Shown here: in pieces, positions 1 to 9,065 of the stretch
Numbering within the stretch: position 1 is the stretch's first letter
Layout: each line of letters opens with the position of its first letter
Assembly: GCA_024742355.1 (NCBI GenBank)
Contig: JANSYM010000002.1
Coordinates: 1-64,000 of the forward strand
Direction of reading: 5' to 3'
Origin: Hyphomonadaceae bacterium
GTDB lineage: Bacteria > Pseudomonadota > Alphaproteobacteria > Caulobacterales > Hyphomonadaceae
DNA: 64,000 nucleotides
Translations under genes and position numbers: made by a program
The notes under the pieces: model-generated
The model's input: only the letters and a program-made list of their open reading frames with translations
Database searches by the model: none
Told to the model about the DNA's origin: nothing

Positions 1-193
1 CTACTTCCGCACGACGGACGTGACCGGTGTTGTCACCCTGCCAGCGGACAAGGAAATGGTTCTGCCAGGCGACAATGTGAAGATGAGCGTTGAGCTGATC
101 CAGCCAATCGCCATGGACCAGGGCCTGCGCTTCGCGATCCGCGAAGGTGGCCGCACGGTCGGCGCCGGTGTTGTGGCTTCTGTCTCCAAGTAA
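1..193 (+). CDS. tuf: Elongation factor Tu, C-terminal fragment
   Basis: This is the 3' end of the gene for EF-Tu, the GTPase that brings aminoacyl-tRNA to the ribosome; the rest lies left of the window. The frame begins at base 2 and reads YFRTTDVTG, then [13 protein letters not shown], and ends in [15 protein letters not shown] before TAA at 191. These are the conserved strands of EF-Tu domain III. About 63 codons are visible and a strong rho-independent terminator follows. The ORF track shows only antisense and shifted frames here because the start codon is missing. Confidence 0.96.
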   Translation, partial: YFRTTDVTGVVTLPADKEMVLPGDNVKMSVELIQPIAMDQGLRFAIREGGRTVGAGVVASVSK

Positions 194-217
194 GAGACAC
201 ACAACCAACCAAATCAG

Positions 218-248
218 AAACCCCGCTGCTGAAGCAGCGGGGTTTTTT
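218..248 (+). terminator. Rho-independent terminator of tuf
   Basis: A perfect inverted repeat CCCCGCTGCT / AGCAGCGGGG is followed directly by a run of six T. It begins 25 bases after the tuf stop codon, so it should end the tuf transcript. Confidence 0.93.
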
Positions 249-384
249 GTGCGCGGAAGTGTGGCTTCCCGCAAAATCCTTCCCGCTCTAACTCGATCTC
301 GACGCAGTTTATGTCTTGAGCGTGCGCGCGGCGCGTGTTGTACCTTGAGCAAAGGCCGCAAAAGCGGATTCAATATTCATTGCC

Positions 385-391
385 GGGGAGG
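385..391 (+). promoter_or_regulatory. Strong ribosome binding site selecting a TTG start
   Basis: GGGGAGG lies five bases upstream of TTG at 397. No ATG with comparable spacing is present in this frame, so this site fixes the rare TTG start of the POT transporter. Confidence 0.75.
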
Positions 392-396
392 CACAT

Positions 397-2211
397 TTGA
401 CTGAAGCTGTAGCGGATAGCGCAGGCGCGAAACCTCGAGATACGAGTTTCTTTGGCCATCCTAAGGGATTGGCCATTCTGTTTTTTACGGAGATGTGGGA
501 GCGATTTTCCTATTACGGGATGCGCGGCCTGCTTGTCCTCTATCTGACACAGCATTTCCTGTTCTCAGATGAGAAATCCTCGATCATGTACGGCGCGTAT
601 ACGGCGCTCGTCTATGTCATGACGATTATCGGGGGCACGCTCGCGGATCGATATCTTGGGCAACGCAAGGCAGTTACGTTTGGCGCGATCCTATTGTGTA
701 TCGGCCATTTCGGCATGGCGTTCGAAGGCACGGGTTCGAAAGAATACGTCGTCACCAATGGCGCAGAAATTGTGATGGAACATGAAGGGCGGGGCGATAA
801 CCGGCAGCTATTCATGGAATATGATGGCGTCGAACGCCGGATCACGTTCGATGCAGAATCCGGAGACATGTTGGTGCTGGAAACGGCAGATCGCGAGCGC
901 GAGCCGACCGCGGGTGTTTACGCGACCATTGCTAAAGCGGATTATACCACGCGAGTTGAGCAGCAGACGCTGTACACCAACATATTGTTCCTCTCACTGG
1001 CGTTCATCATTGCCGGTGTTGGCTACCTGAAAGCGAACATCTCAACGATTGTTGGTGCGCTATACGAGTTTGATGATCCGCGGCGTGATTCAGGGTTCAG
1101 CCTGTTTTACATGGGCATCAATCTCGGGTCGCTGATATCGTCTTTGACCTGCGGGATTATCGGTATCGTTTGGGGTTGGAAGTATGGGTTCGGACTTGCC
1201 GGGATTGGCATGCTGGCCGGACTTATGGTGTTTGTCTGGGGTCAGAAGTTTCTAGATGGAAAAGCCGAACCACCAAATCCGGAGCTGCTGAAAAAGTCAT
1301 TCCTGGGGCCAATCACGGTCGAGATGGCTTGTTACCTGGCGGGCGCAGTTGTGATTGCAGTTGCGATGCTGTTGGTGATGAATGCCGAGATTATTCCGGA
1401 ATGGTTTGTCGGATCGCTCGGGATTGCCGTTTTCGTCGGACTGGTCGTGTACGCGTTTATTCAACTCAACGGCACAGAACGAAATCGCATGTTCGCGGCG
1501 ATTTACTTCGTGTTGGCACAGATTCCGTTCTGGGCACTGTTTGAGCAAGCTGGGTCGTCCTTGACTCTGTTTACAGATCGATTGGTCGACAAAACCATGT
1601 TTGGGATCAACGTTCCAACGCCGGTGTTCCAATTCCTCAATGCTGGTTACATCGTGATCTTCGCGCCAATCTTCGCATGGATGTGGATCGCTCTGTCGAA
1701 GCGCAACATGGAACCATCAACGCCGGTGAAATTCGCGATCGGCGTGTTCCTGGCAGGGCTTGGGTTCCTCTCGCTCGTCGGTGGTATGGGCGCATCGGGA
1801 TCGACTGGCCTGACGGCTGTGTACTTCATTTTCCTGATTTATTGGGTGCATACGATGGGGGAGTTGATGGTGTCGCCAGTCGGATTGTCAGCTGTCACAA
1901 AGATGGCCCCTGCGCGCGTCGTCGGGATGACCATGGGCGCCTGGTTCTTGTACTCCGGTCTCTCCAACTATCTGGCCGGCGTGATCGCACGCACGACCGG
2001 TGCGGAGACGATTGGCGGACAGATTACCAATGTTGCTGAGGCGAAAGCGACTTATGTCAGCGTCTATACCAACGTCGCATACGTGGCGATGGGAATTGGT
2101 GTCTTCATGCTGCTGATCTCACCGATCATCAAAAGCTGGATGCGGACGGATGTCGGCGCGGTGGATTCTCTGGACGATGAGTTGAGAGCCTCCGGCGAAA
2201 AGCCGGCTTAA
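397..2211 (+). CDS. POT/PTR2-family proton-coupled oligopeptide transporter
   Basis: This inner-membrane MFS protein of 604 aa probably imports di- and tripeptides with protons. The POT signature TEMWERFSYYG (E-x-x-E-R-F-x-Y-Y-G type) is at about residues 31-41, and the MFS loop DRYLGQRKA at about 84-92 follows TM2. TM3 ends near residue 110 and TM4 begins near 191. Between them lies a hydrophilic stretch of about 80 residues rich in E, D and R, where typical POTs have a short loop; by topology it should face the periplasm. The start is TTG with a strong GGGGAGG site. The gene stands alone between the tuf terminator and convergent tldD. The substrate is not resolved by sequence. Confidence 0.88.
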   Translation: MTEAVADSAGAKPRDTSFFGHPKGLAILFFTEMWERFSYYGMRGLLVLYLTQHFLFSDEKSSIMYGAYTALVYVMTIIGGTLADRYLGQRKAVTFGAILLCIGHFGMAFEGTGSKEYVVTNGAEIVMEHEGRGDNRQLFMEYDGVERRITFDAESGDMLVLETADREREPTAGVYATIAKADYTTRVEQQTLYTNILFLSLAFIIAGVGYLKANISTIVGALYEFDDPRRDSGFSLFYMGINLGSLISSLTCGIIGIVWGWKYGFGLAGIGMLAGLMVFVWGQKFLDGKAEPPNPELLKKSFLGPITVEMACYLAGAVVIAVAMLLVMNAEIIPEWFVGSLGIAVFVGLVVYAFIQLNGTERNRMFAAIYFVLAQIPFWALFEQAGSSLTLFTDRLVDKTMFGINVPTPVFQFLNAGYIVIFAPIFAWMWIALSKRNMEPSTPVKFAIGVFLAGLGFLSLVGGMGASGSTGLTAVYFIFLIYWVHTMGELMVSPVGLSAVTKMAPARVVGMTMGAWFLYSGLSNYLAGVIARTTGAETIGGQITNVAEAKATYVSVYTNVAYVAMGIGVFMLLISPIIKSWMRTDVGAVDSLDDELRASGEKPA

Positions 2212-2238
2212 GGTCTTCGACAACGCGTATCTTGATTG

Positions 2239-2265
2239 AAATGGCGGCCTCTATGGTCGCCATTT
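2239..2265. terminator. Probable bidirectional terminator between the POT gene and tldD
   Basis: AAATGGCG and CGCCATTT form an 8-bp stem around an 11-base loop in the 83-bp gap between two convergent genes. The T-runs are short (TTTC one way, TTTCAATC the other), so it is weaker than the tuf terminator. Confidence 0.5.
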
Positions 2266-2294
2266 CTCGATTGAGCGCTAGCAAAAGCCGTCGC

Positions 2295-3698
2295 CTAACC
2301 GGCACCGCCGACGGTCAAACCACCGATCTTGAGCGACGGCTGTCCAACGCCAACGGGAACAGACTGTCCCGCCTTGCCACAAGTTCCGACACCGTCATCC
2401 ATGGCAAAATCATTGCCGATCATCTCGACCTGGCTGAGCGCCGTCGGGCCGTGGCCGATCAGGGTCGCATTCTTCACTGGCGCGACGATCTTGCCGTTCT
2501 CGACGAGATAGGCCTCGGTGCACTGGAACACGAAATTGCCGGAGGTGATATCGACCTGGCCGCCGCCAAAATCGACAGCCCAGATGCCGTTCCTGATTGA
2601 GGCGACGATTTCGCCAGGATCATCCTGACCACCCAGCATCACCGTATTCGTCATCCGCGGCATGATGGTCGCGTCATAGGATTCGCGTCGGCCATTGCCG
2701 GTTGGCGCAACGCCCATGAGGCGGGCATTCTGGCGGTCCTGCATATAGCCTTTCAGGATGCCGTCCTCGATCAGGACGGTGCGATTGGTCGGCGTGCCCT
2801 CATCATCGACGGACAAGGAGCCGCGGCGCGCGTCAATTGTTCCGTCATCGATCACAGTGATGCCCTTGGAGGCGACTTGTTCGCCGACACGGCCCGCATA
2901 AACGCTGGTGCCCTTTCGATTAAAATCGCCCTCCAGGCCGTGACCGACCGCTTCATGCAGCAACACCGCAGGCCAGCCTGGCCCGAGCACGACTTCCATT
3001 TCGCCAGCGGGGGCCGGGATCGATTCGAGATTGACCTCGGCCTTGCGTAGCGCGCGATCAGCGAGCTTTTTCCATCGGTCCGGCGCGATCCATTCATCAT
3101 AGGCGGCGCGGCCACCGGCGCCGGCGGATGCTGATTCGCGGCGACCGTTTTGCTCCAATGTGACGGACACGTTCAAGCGCACCAGCGGGCGGACATCGCT
3201 GAACATTTCACCGGCTGGGCGAAGTATATCGATTTGCTCGTGCGATCCCGCGAGCGAGACGGACACCTGAACCACGCGCGGGTCCTTGGCGCGGACCCAG
3301 GCATCGATTTCTGCGAGCAGGCCCGTCTTGACGCTGAAATCGGGCGCTTCAGTCGGGTCGATCGGGGCATAGAGCCGACGGTTGGTTGGCGTCGGGCCCG
3401 TATCGAGAGAACCGGAATAGCCACGCTTCGCTTGTCGTGCGGTCTCGGCAGCTCGGCGAATCGCCGCGATGGTGAGCTCGCCAGAATGTGCATTACCGCT
3501 CGCTTCGCCGGCCACCACGCGCAGGCCGAATCCCTGCGACGTGTCATAAGTCGCTGATTTCAGGCGCCCGTCATCAAACACGAAGCCTTCGGAGCGGGAG
3601 CGTTGAACGTAAATATCTCCATCGTCGGCGCCATTGGCGGCATCGGACAGGAGTTTCGAGGCATCTTGCGCGTCGAAGGGCAGGGGCATGTAAGTCAT
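2295..3698 (-). CDS. tldD: TldD-family zinc metalloprotease
   Basis: TldD is the metal-bearing half of the TldD/TldE protease, which degrades unfolded peptides and matures modified peptides in other bacteria. The 467-aa protein carries the hallmark HEAVGHGLEGDF (H-E-x-x-x-H) at about residues 248-259, and the C-terminal GNFVFQCTEAYLVENGK region typical of the family. The partner gene tldE/pmbA is not in this window. The start at 3698 (MTYMPLPF) has no strong Shine-Dalgarno site; a second ATG three codons in is possible. It lies 58 bp downstream of the TPR gene on the same strand. Confidence 0.92.
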   Translation of the reverse strand: MTYMPLPFDAQDASKLLSDAANGADDGDIYVQRSRSEGFVFDDGRLKSATYDTSQGFGLRVVAGEASGNAHSGELTIAAIRRAAETARQAKRGYSGSLDTGPTPTNRRLYAPIDPTEAPDFSVKTGLLAEIDAWVRAKDPRVVQVSVSLAGSHEQIDILRPAGEMFSDVRPLVRLNVSVTLEQNGRRESASAGAGGRAAYDEWIAPDRWKKLADRALRKAEVNLESIPAPAGEMEVVLGPGWPAVLLHEAVGHGLEGDFNRKGTSVYAGRVGEQVASKGITVIDDGTIDARRGSLSVDDEGTPTNRTVLIEDGILKGYMQDRQNARLMGVAPTGNGRRESYDATIMPRMTNTVMLGGQDDPGEIVASIRNGIWAVDFGGGQVDITSGNFVFQCTEAYLVENGKIVAPVKNATLIGHGPTALSQVEMIGNDFAMDDGVGTCGKAGQSVPVGVGQPSLKIGGLTVGGAG

Positions 3699-3756
3699 AC
3701 AGGCTATGTGACGCTGCCGGCCACCGAGATCAAGCGCCGCTGTGAGCTATGCGAGC

Positions 3757-4314
3757 TTAACTGACGTCTTCGACCGAAAAACGGGTCAACTGGCGTTCGG
3801 CGAGTGCCCAACCTGGCTTCAATTCCAGCGCGGTGACGAAGTCATCGTAAGCGCCAGGGACATCCCCGGTATGCTCTCGCGCGATCGCTCGGTTGTAATG
3901 GGCAGCAAACAGATCCGGCGAATCAAGATCAATCGCGCGGTTCAGAGACGCCAATGCCAGATCAAAATCATGGCGGTAGATATGTGCGGCGCCCTGATTG
4001 AGATAGGCGGCGCCCATTTCAGGTTTCAGCTCCAGCGCCTTGGCATAATCAGCCAGAGCGTCGTCATACCTGCCTTCGCGCATGCGCAGGACTCCGCGAT
4101 TCACATAGGTCGCGGCCCTATTCTCTCTATTCATCGCCTGTTCGCGCAAGGCCCGCGTGCACACCTCGTCGGCAGCGCGGAAGCTGGAATATTTGTTCTT
4201 GGTTTTCTGGTAGCACTCTCCGCCCAGGCCTTTGCCGATAACGAAAACCTGTGCGGTGGCTGTTTCTGCCGCAAGCGCTGTGGCGGCCGCGGCAATCATC
4301 AGTTTGAGTTTCAT
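3757..4314 (-). CDS. Secreted TPR-repeat protein
   Basis: A predicted exported protein of 185 aa. A signal peptide (MKLKLMIAAAATALA, cleavage near TATAQ) is followed by a short Cys-containing region (GGECYQKTK, DEVCTRAL) and about three to four tetratricopeptide repeats, for example NRGVLRMREGRYDDALADYA and NQGAAHIYRHDFDLALASLN. TPRs usually mediate protein-protein contacts. The ORF track runs this frame up to 4998, but the upstream part is antisense to coxB; AGGAGGT six bases before ATG at 4314 fixes the start. No specific function can be assigned. It is divergent from coxB and lies upstream of tldD. Confidence 0.8.
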   Translation of the reverse strand: MKLKLMIAAAATALAAETATAQVFVIGKGLGGECYQKTKNKYSSFRAADEVCTRALREQAMNRENRAATYVNRGVLRMREGRYDDALADYAKALELKPEMGAAYLNQGAAHIYRHDFDLALASLNRAIDLDSPDLFAAHYNRAIAREHTGDVPGAYDDFVTALELKPGWALAERQLTRFSVEDVS

Positions 4315-4319
4315 GGCTG

Positions 4320-4326
4320 ACCTCCT
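4320..4326 (-). promoter_or_regulatory. Ribosome binding site deciding the TPR gene start
   Basis: On the minus strand AGGAGGT precedes ATG at 4314 by five bases. An in-frame ATG farther upstream would place this site inside the gene, so the shorter form is preferred. Confidence 0.7.
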
Positions 4327-4455
4327 TTTCTTAACCATACAATAAGGCCGGAGATTTAGCGAGCGAGTGCGACATTTTATTAGAGCTGGGTGTATTGGGT
4401 AGACCTGCGGGTCTGTCGTATATATGGCATCAGCCAAGACTGGATGGAGTGACTC

Positions 4456-5406
4456 TTGCGTTACATCTTTGCGTGGATCTCTGCAGTGCTGATGACAGGA
4501 TCGGCATTTGCACAAGAACTCGTCGGGCAGCCCACCCCGGGCGCCCTTGGATTTCAACCTGCGGCAACGCGGATCATGGAGCGTGTGAACGATTTCCATA
4601 ATTATCTGCTGGTGATCATTACCGTGATCACCGTGTTCGTGCTCGCGCTGTTGATTTGGGTATGTGTTCGGTACAATCGCCGCGCCAATCCTGAAGCGCG
4701 CAAGTTCAGCCACAACACGACCGTGGAAATTATCTGGACCGCAGTGCCCGTGATCATTCTGGTGGCGATTGCCGGCCCGTCTTTCTCGAACCTGTTTTAT
4801 CAGGAGAATGAGCCGGACCTCGAAATGATCGCGCAGAGCGGCGATCTCGATGATCCCAACATTTTCGTCGATGCGGCCAAGGAAGGCTGGATCACGATCA
4901 AGGCCGAAGGCATGGGGAACTGGGCCTGGACCTATTACTATATGGATGAGCTCGATGTGGACGGCTATCCGGTTCAATATGTCTCGAACGGCATCCACTT
5001 TGGGCTGCCGACCGATCCGGCGCCGACCCCGGAAAAGCCACTCTATCTCGCCACCGATTATCCGATGGTGATTCCAGTCAACCGTTACATCCGCTATCAG
5101 ACCACGTCAGACCGCGTCATCCATTCCTGGACCGTGCCAGCGTTTGGCGTGAAGACCGATGCTGTGCCGGGCCGCCTGAATGAAGGCTGGTTCCTGGTAG
5201 AGGAAACCGGCGTATTTTACGGCCAGTGCTCAGAACTTTGCGGCAAGAATCACGCGTTCATGCCAATCGAGGTCCGGGTCGTCCCGCAGGATCAGTATGA
5301 TAGCTGGCTTGCTGTGATGAAGACTGGCGACATCGACGCAGCGACTGAGCTCGTTCAAGTTATTGACTCGACCGGCGAGGGCACACGCCTCGCATCGGTC
5401 GAGTAA
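4456..5406 (+). CDS. coxB: Cytochrome c oxidase subunit II (CuA subunit)
   Basis: CoxB takes electrons from cytochrome c through its binuclear CuA centre and passes them to subunit I. The 316-aa protein has a signal peptide (cleavage near SAFAQ, residue 20), two transmembrane helices (about 50-72 and 91-110) and a periplasmic cupredoxin domain. All CuA ligands are visible: H223 and the CSELCGKNHAFM block (C258, E260, C262, H266, M269). The start is TTG at 4456 with GGAGT just upstream. It is first in the coxB-coxA-ctaB-ORF-ctaG-coxC-DUF983-surf1 operon, with 16 bp to coxA. Confidence 0.97.
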   Translation: MRYIFAWISAVLMTGSAFAQELVGQPTPGALGFQPAATRIMERVNDFHNYLLVIITVITVFVLALLIWVCVRYNRRANPEARKFSHNTTVEIIWTAVPVIILVAIAGPSFSNLFYQENEPDLEMIAQSGDLDDPNIFVDAAKEGWITIKAEGMGNWAWTYYYMDELDVDGYPVQYVSNGIHFGLPTDPAPTPEKPLYLATDYPMVIPVNRYIRYQTTSDRVIHSWTVPAFGVKTDAVPGRLNEGWFLVEETGVFYGQCSELCGKNHAFMPIEVRVVPQDQYDSWLAVMKTGDIDAATELVQVIDSTGEGTRLASVE

Positions 5407-5422
5407 GAGAGGGATTTAGATC

Positions 5423-7102
5423 ATGCCTATGGATCAAGTTGCTGCTCACGATCACGACGATCACGATCACAAGCCAGGCTTTTTCGTGCGTTGGTTCTTC
5501 TCGACCAACCACAAGGATATTGGGACGCTTTATCTCGTCTTTGCCCTGATTGCCGGTATTGTCGGATACTCCCTTTCGGGTCTGATTCGCCTTGAACTGG
5601 CTGAACCTGGTATCGGCCCGCTGACAGGCATTGTTGAGATGCTCTACGGCACCAGTGGCCCACAAGCGATTGAACAAACCAAGAGTTTCTACAACACCGT
5701 CATTACTTATCACGGTCTGATCATGATCTTCTTCATGGTCATGCCGGCCTTGATTGGCGGGTTCGGGAACTGGTTCGTGCCGCTGATGATCGGTGCGCCG
5801 GACATGGCGTTCCCGCGCATGAACAATATCTCGTTCTGGTTGACCGTCGCCGCATTTGTTCTGGCCTGTATCTCGATGATTGTGCCAGGTGGTAACGGGG
5901 TCAACGGCTTTGGCGGCGGTTGGGTGCTTTATCCGCCCTTGTCGGGCATGGCAGGCCACCCGGGACCGTCCATGGACCTGCTGATCCTGTCGCTACACAC
6001 AGCGGGTATCGCGTCGATCCTCGGCGCCATCAACTTCATCGTGACGATCCTGAATATGCGTGCACCTGGCATGACGCTGCACAAGATGCCGCTCTTTGCA
6101 TGGTCACTGCTCGTCACCGCAATTTTGCTGCTTCTCGCGCTTCCAGTTCTGGCAGGCGCGCTGACCATGCTGCTGACAGACCGGAATTTCGGATCGCAAT
6201 TCTTCGACCCGTCCGGCGGTGGTGATCCGATCATGTTCCAGCATCTGTTCTGGTTCTTTGGTCACCCGGAAGTGTACATCATGATCCTGCCAGCTTTTGG
6301 CTTGATCTCGCACATTGTCTCGACCTTCTCGAAAAAGCCGATCTTCGGCTATCTCGGCATGGCCTATGCCATGGTCGCGATTGGTGCGATCGGCTTCATC
6401 GTGTGGGCGCACCACATGTACACTGTCGGCATGCCTTCGGACATGAAGGCCTACTTCGTGGCGGCGACAATGGTGATCGCGGTGCCAACGGGGATCAAGA
6501 TCTTCTCCTGGATTGCCACCATGTGGGGCGGTTCGATCGACTTTTCCGTGCCTATGGTCTGGGCGATTGGTTTCATCTTCCTGTTTACCGTCGGTGGTGT
6601 GACAGGCGTTGTCCTCGCCAATGCCGGTATCGACCATTCTTTGCACGACACCTATTACGTCGTGGCGCACTTCCACTACGTGCTGTCACTCGGCGCCGTG
6701 TTCGGTCTGTTCGCAGGTTGGTATTACTGGTTCGAGAAAATGTTTGGCATCAAGTACAACAAGTTTGTTGGCTATGCCCATTTTTGGATCATGTTCATCG
6801 CTTCGAACCTGATCTTCTTCCCGCAGCACTTCCTCGGCCTGAACGGCATGCCGCGTCGTTATGTTGACTATCCGGAAGCATTCTCGCTCTGGAACAATGT
6901 CTCGTCCTGGGGCTACGCGCTGTCCATGGTTGCGACACTGCTCTTCTTCTACGGCCTGGTCGAAGCGATGGTGCGCCGTCGCAAGGGTGAAGCTAATCCG
7001 TGGGGCGAAGGCGCTACAACGCTCGAATGGACGCTGCCAAGCCCACCGCCATTCCACCAGTTCAACGAACTGCCAGTGGTCAAGAATGAGGGTGGTCACT
7101 AG
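5423..7102 (+). CDS. coxA: Cytochrome c oxidase subunit I (aa3 type)
   Basis: The catalytic subunit of the terminal oxidase reduces O2 at heme a3-CuB and pumps protons. At 559 aa it is full length, with about twelve transmembrane helices. Key motifs are [10 protein letters not shown] (low-spin heme His), WFFGHPEVY (CuB His and cross-linked Tyr, and the A-family Glu), WAHHMYTVG (the CuB His pair), and [15 protein letters not shown] (both heme axial His). [14 protein letters not shown] matches the D-channel N-to-D pattern. The N-terminus is His/Asp-rich ([11 protein letters not shown]). An AGAGGG site precedes the ATG. A hairpin with a T-run separates it from ctaB. Confidence 0.98.
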   Translation: MPMDQVAAHDHDDHDHKPGFFVRWFFSTNHKDIGTLYLVFALIAGIVGYSLSGLIRLELAEPGIGPLTGIVEMLYGTSGPQAIEQTKSFYNTVITYHGLIMIFFMVMPALIGGFGNWFVPLMIGAPDMAFPRMNNISFWLTVAAFVLACISMIVPGGNGVNGFGGGWVLYPPLSGMAGHPGPSMDLLILSLHTAGIASILGAINFIVTILNMRAPGMTLHKMPLFAWSLLVTAILLLLALPVLAGALTMLLTDRNFGSQFFDPSGGGDPIMFQHLFWFFGHPEVYIMILPAFGLISHIVSTFSKKPIFGYLGMAYAMVAIGAIGFIVWAHHMYTVGMPSDMKAYFVAATMVIAVPTGIKIFSWIATMWGGSIDFSVPMVWAIGFIFLFTVGGVTGVVLANAGIDHSLHDTYYVVAHFHYVLSLGAVFGLFAGWYYWFEKMFGIKYNKFVGYAHFWIMFIASNLIFFPQHFLGLNGMPRRYVDYPEAFSLWNNVSSWGYALSMVATLLFFYGLVEAMVRRRKGEANPWGEGATTLEWTLPSPPPFHQFNELPVVKNEGGH

Positions 7103-7126
7103 GCCGCTCGTCTAAAACAGATCAAG

Positions 7127-7163
7127 CGGCCCTTTGCGCAACATCGCGCGGAGGGCCGTTTTT
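7127..7163 (+). terminator. Hairpin terminator or attenuator between coxA and ctaB
   Basis: CGGCCCT and AGGGCCG form a 7-bp stem around an 18-base loop and are followed by TTTTT. It lies 24 bases after the coxA stop and 26 bases before ctaB. It may reduce assembly-factor transcription relative to coxBA rather than end the operon. Confidence 0.65.
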
Positions 7164-7188
7164 CTAGAACCGCAAAGGGTTTTGCACT

Positions 7189-8148
7189 ATGTCACTCGAC
7201 ATGACCGCATCACAGCCACAAGCAAGACTCGCTTCTGCTCGCGATTATGTCGAGCTGATGAAGCCGCGCATCATGATGCTCGTCGTCTTCACCGCGCTGG
7301 CAGGCCTCGTCGCTGCTGTCGGCGTCACGGGGCAGGGGATAAATCCGGTGCTGGCAAGCGTTGCCGTGCTCGCTGTTGCACTCGGGTCCGGCGCCGCTGG
7401 AGCGATCAATATGTGGTACGATTCAGACATTGACGCTGTCATGGTTCGCACGTCGACCCGGCCAATCCCGTCCGGCGCTGTCCCGCGCAGTGAAGCGCTC
7501 GCCATGGGCATGATCATGTCGGCGCTGTCTGTGTTGCTGATGTGGATTGCTTCCAACGTCTTGGCTGCCGCGCTCCTGGCGCTCTCTATCGTCTATTATG
7601 GCTGGTTCTATACGATGGTGCTCAAGCGCCGCACGGCACAGAACATTGTAATCGGCGGCGCTGCGGGTGCTTTCCCTCCAGTCATTGGCTGGGCAGCCGT
7701 GACAGGATCTGCGCCGCTGGATGCCTGGATCCTTTTCGCCATCATCTTCTTCTGGACGCCGCCGCATTTCTGGGCGCTGAGCCTCGTCGCGCACAAGGAA
7801 TATGAAAAAGCTGGCGTTCCGATGCTGCCGGTCACCAGCGGGGCCAAGTCTACGCGTACGCACATTCTGCTCTACACGATCGCATTGACCCCGATCGGCC
7901 TTGCGCCACTCGCCACAGGTCTCGGCGGCTGGCTCTATGCCGGTGTCGGTGGATTGCTCAGCGCGTCATTCCTCTATTTCGCTGTCAAAGTCTATCGCAG
8001 CGGGGCAGGGGACGCGGATGCAGGTGATGCCGAACGCAAGCTGGCCATGAGCATGTTTGCCTTTTCGATCCTGTACCTGTTCGGGCTCTTTGCCGCACTC
8101 ATCGCGGAGCATGGATTCGGGTTATACTTCCCGCTCGGAGGCGCATGA
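7189..8148 (+). CDS. ctaB: Protoheme IX farnesyltransferase (heme o synthase)
   Basis: CtaB/CyoE farnesylates heme b to heme o, the precursor of heme a for this oxidase. The 319-aa polytopic membrane protein belongs to the UbiA superfamily. Motifs include NMWYDSDIDAVMVRTSTRPIP (first Asp-rich metal/prenyl-PP motif, about residues 77-97), YTMVLKRRTAQNIVIGG, and FFWTPPHFWALSL. An AAAGGG site lies upstream of ATG 7189. Its TGA overlaps the ATG of the next small gene, so the two are probably translationally coupled. Confidence 0.96.
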   Translation: MSLDMTASQPQARLASARDYVELMKPRIMMLVVFTALAGLVAAVGVTGQGINPVLASVAVLAVALGSGAAGAINMWYDSDIDAVMVRTSTRPIPSGAVPRSEALAMGMIMSALSVLLMWIASNVLAAALLALSIVYYGWFYTMVLKRRTAQNIVIGGAAGAFPPVIGWAAVTGSAPLDAWILFAIIFFWTPPHFWALSLVAHKEYEKAGVPMLPVTSGAKSTRTHILLYTIALTPIGLAPLATGLGGWLYAGVGGLLSASFLYFAVKVYRSGAGDADAGDAERKLAMSMFAFSILYLFGLFAALIAEHGFGLYFPLGGA

Positions 8149-8450
8149 TGACCGAGCCCATGTCTCAATCAGAACCAGATGCCGCTGCGATCCTGAAAGC
8201 GCAGAAGCGGCGTAATGTCTGGCTTGCCTGGGCCCTTGTGGCGTTTGTCGTTATCGTTGGCGTCACAACCGCTATACGGATCCAGCAGGCTGATTTCAGC
8301 GGTGGCGATCGTCTTTACTTCTCTGGATATCTCGATGAAGCGGCCAAGGAAAAGCGCGATCGGGAGGCGGTTGAGCGCGCTCGTGCGGCTGAAGCAAAAG
8401 CTGCAGCAGCGGCGGCCGATCCAGCGCCGGAAGGGGCTGACGATGAATAA
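8145..8450 (+). CDS. Small single-pass membrane protein of the cox operon (coxF position)
   Basis: A 101-aa protein with a hydrophilic N-terminus, one transmembrane helix (about residues 27-47, LAWALVAFVVIVGVTTAI), then an Ala/Glu/Lys-rich charged tail likely to be helical (EAAKEKRDREAVERARAAEAK). In many alphaproteobacteria a small membrane ORF called CoxF sits in this slot between ctaB and ctaG; that is the basis for the call, not a catalytic motif. ATGA overlap joins it to ctaB, and its end overlaps the ctaG start. The start could be at 8145 or 8148. Confidence 0.75.
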   Translation: MMTEPMSQSEPDAAAILKAQKRRNVWLAWALVAFVVIVGVTTAIRIQQADFSGGDRLYFSGYLDEAAKEKRDREAVERARAAEAKAAAAAADPAPEGADDE

Positions 8451-8991
8451 TTCCCGGATCGCCATTATCGCCATTGGTGCAGCGGTATTTATGCTCGGGC
8501 TCGCCTTCGCGTCCAAGCCGCTTTACGACACGTTTTGTCGTGTGACCGGGTTCGGTGGCACCACGCGCATCGCCGAAAGCGCGCCAGATCGCATCAGCGA
8601 CCGTGAGATCACGGTTCGCTTCGACGCCAATGTCGCAAACGCTCCGCTCAAGTTTCGCGCGACGCAAAACGCGCTGCCGGTGCAAGTCGGCGCACATAGT
8701 CTCGCCTTTTACGAGGTCACCAATACATCCGTGAGCGATGTCAGCGTGATCGCCAGCTATAATGTCACGCCGCACAAAGCCGGCCGCTTTTTCAGCAAGC
8801 TCGAATGCTTCTGCTTCGAAGAGCGAATCATCAAGGCTGGCGAAACGAAAAAACTGCCCGTCATCTTCTTTATCGATCCTGCAATCGACGAAGAAAGCAA
8901 TGTCGATGATGTGCGGACAATCACACTGTCCTACACGTTTTTCCAAACCGACGACTTTCGGGGTGCGGCGAATACAGCATCTCTCGATTGA
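8443..8991 (+). CDS. ctaG: Cytochrome c oxidase assembly protein CtaG/Cox11
   Basis: CtaG delivers copper to the CuB site of subunit I. The 182-aa form starts at ATG 8443, overlapping the upstream stop, with AAGGGG before it; the longer track ORF is read-through of the upstream region. It has an N-terminal anchor (about residues 5-24), then an immunoglobulin-like periplasmic domain with the copper motif LECFCFEER (C-F-C-F) and the downstream FFIDP. The order ctaB-small ORF-ctaG-coxC is the standard alphaproteobacterial arrangement. Confidence 0.95.
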   Translation: MNNSRIAIIAIGAAVFMLGLAFASKPLYDTFCRVTGFGGTTRIAESAPDRISDREITVRFDANVANAPLKFRATQNALPVQVGAHSLAFYEVTNTSVSDVSVIASYNVTPHKAGRFFSKLECFCFEERIIKAGETKKLPVIFFIDPAIDEESNVDDVRTITLSYTFFQTDDFRGAANTASLD

Positions 8992-9065
8992 CCTATTGCA
9001 GAAACAGGGCGCACCGGTCTAAAAGCGCCGAGAATTGAAACCATTGCCACAAGGGATTCCCTCTC

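Noticed and set aside
4315-4998. Upstream extension of the TPR ORF to 4998
   Set aside because: That part is antisense to coxB. The strong ribosome site and signal peptide place the start at 4314.
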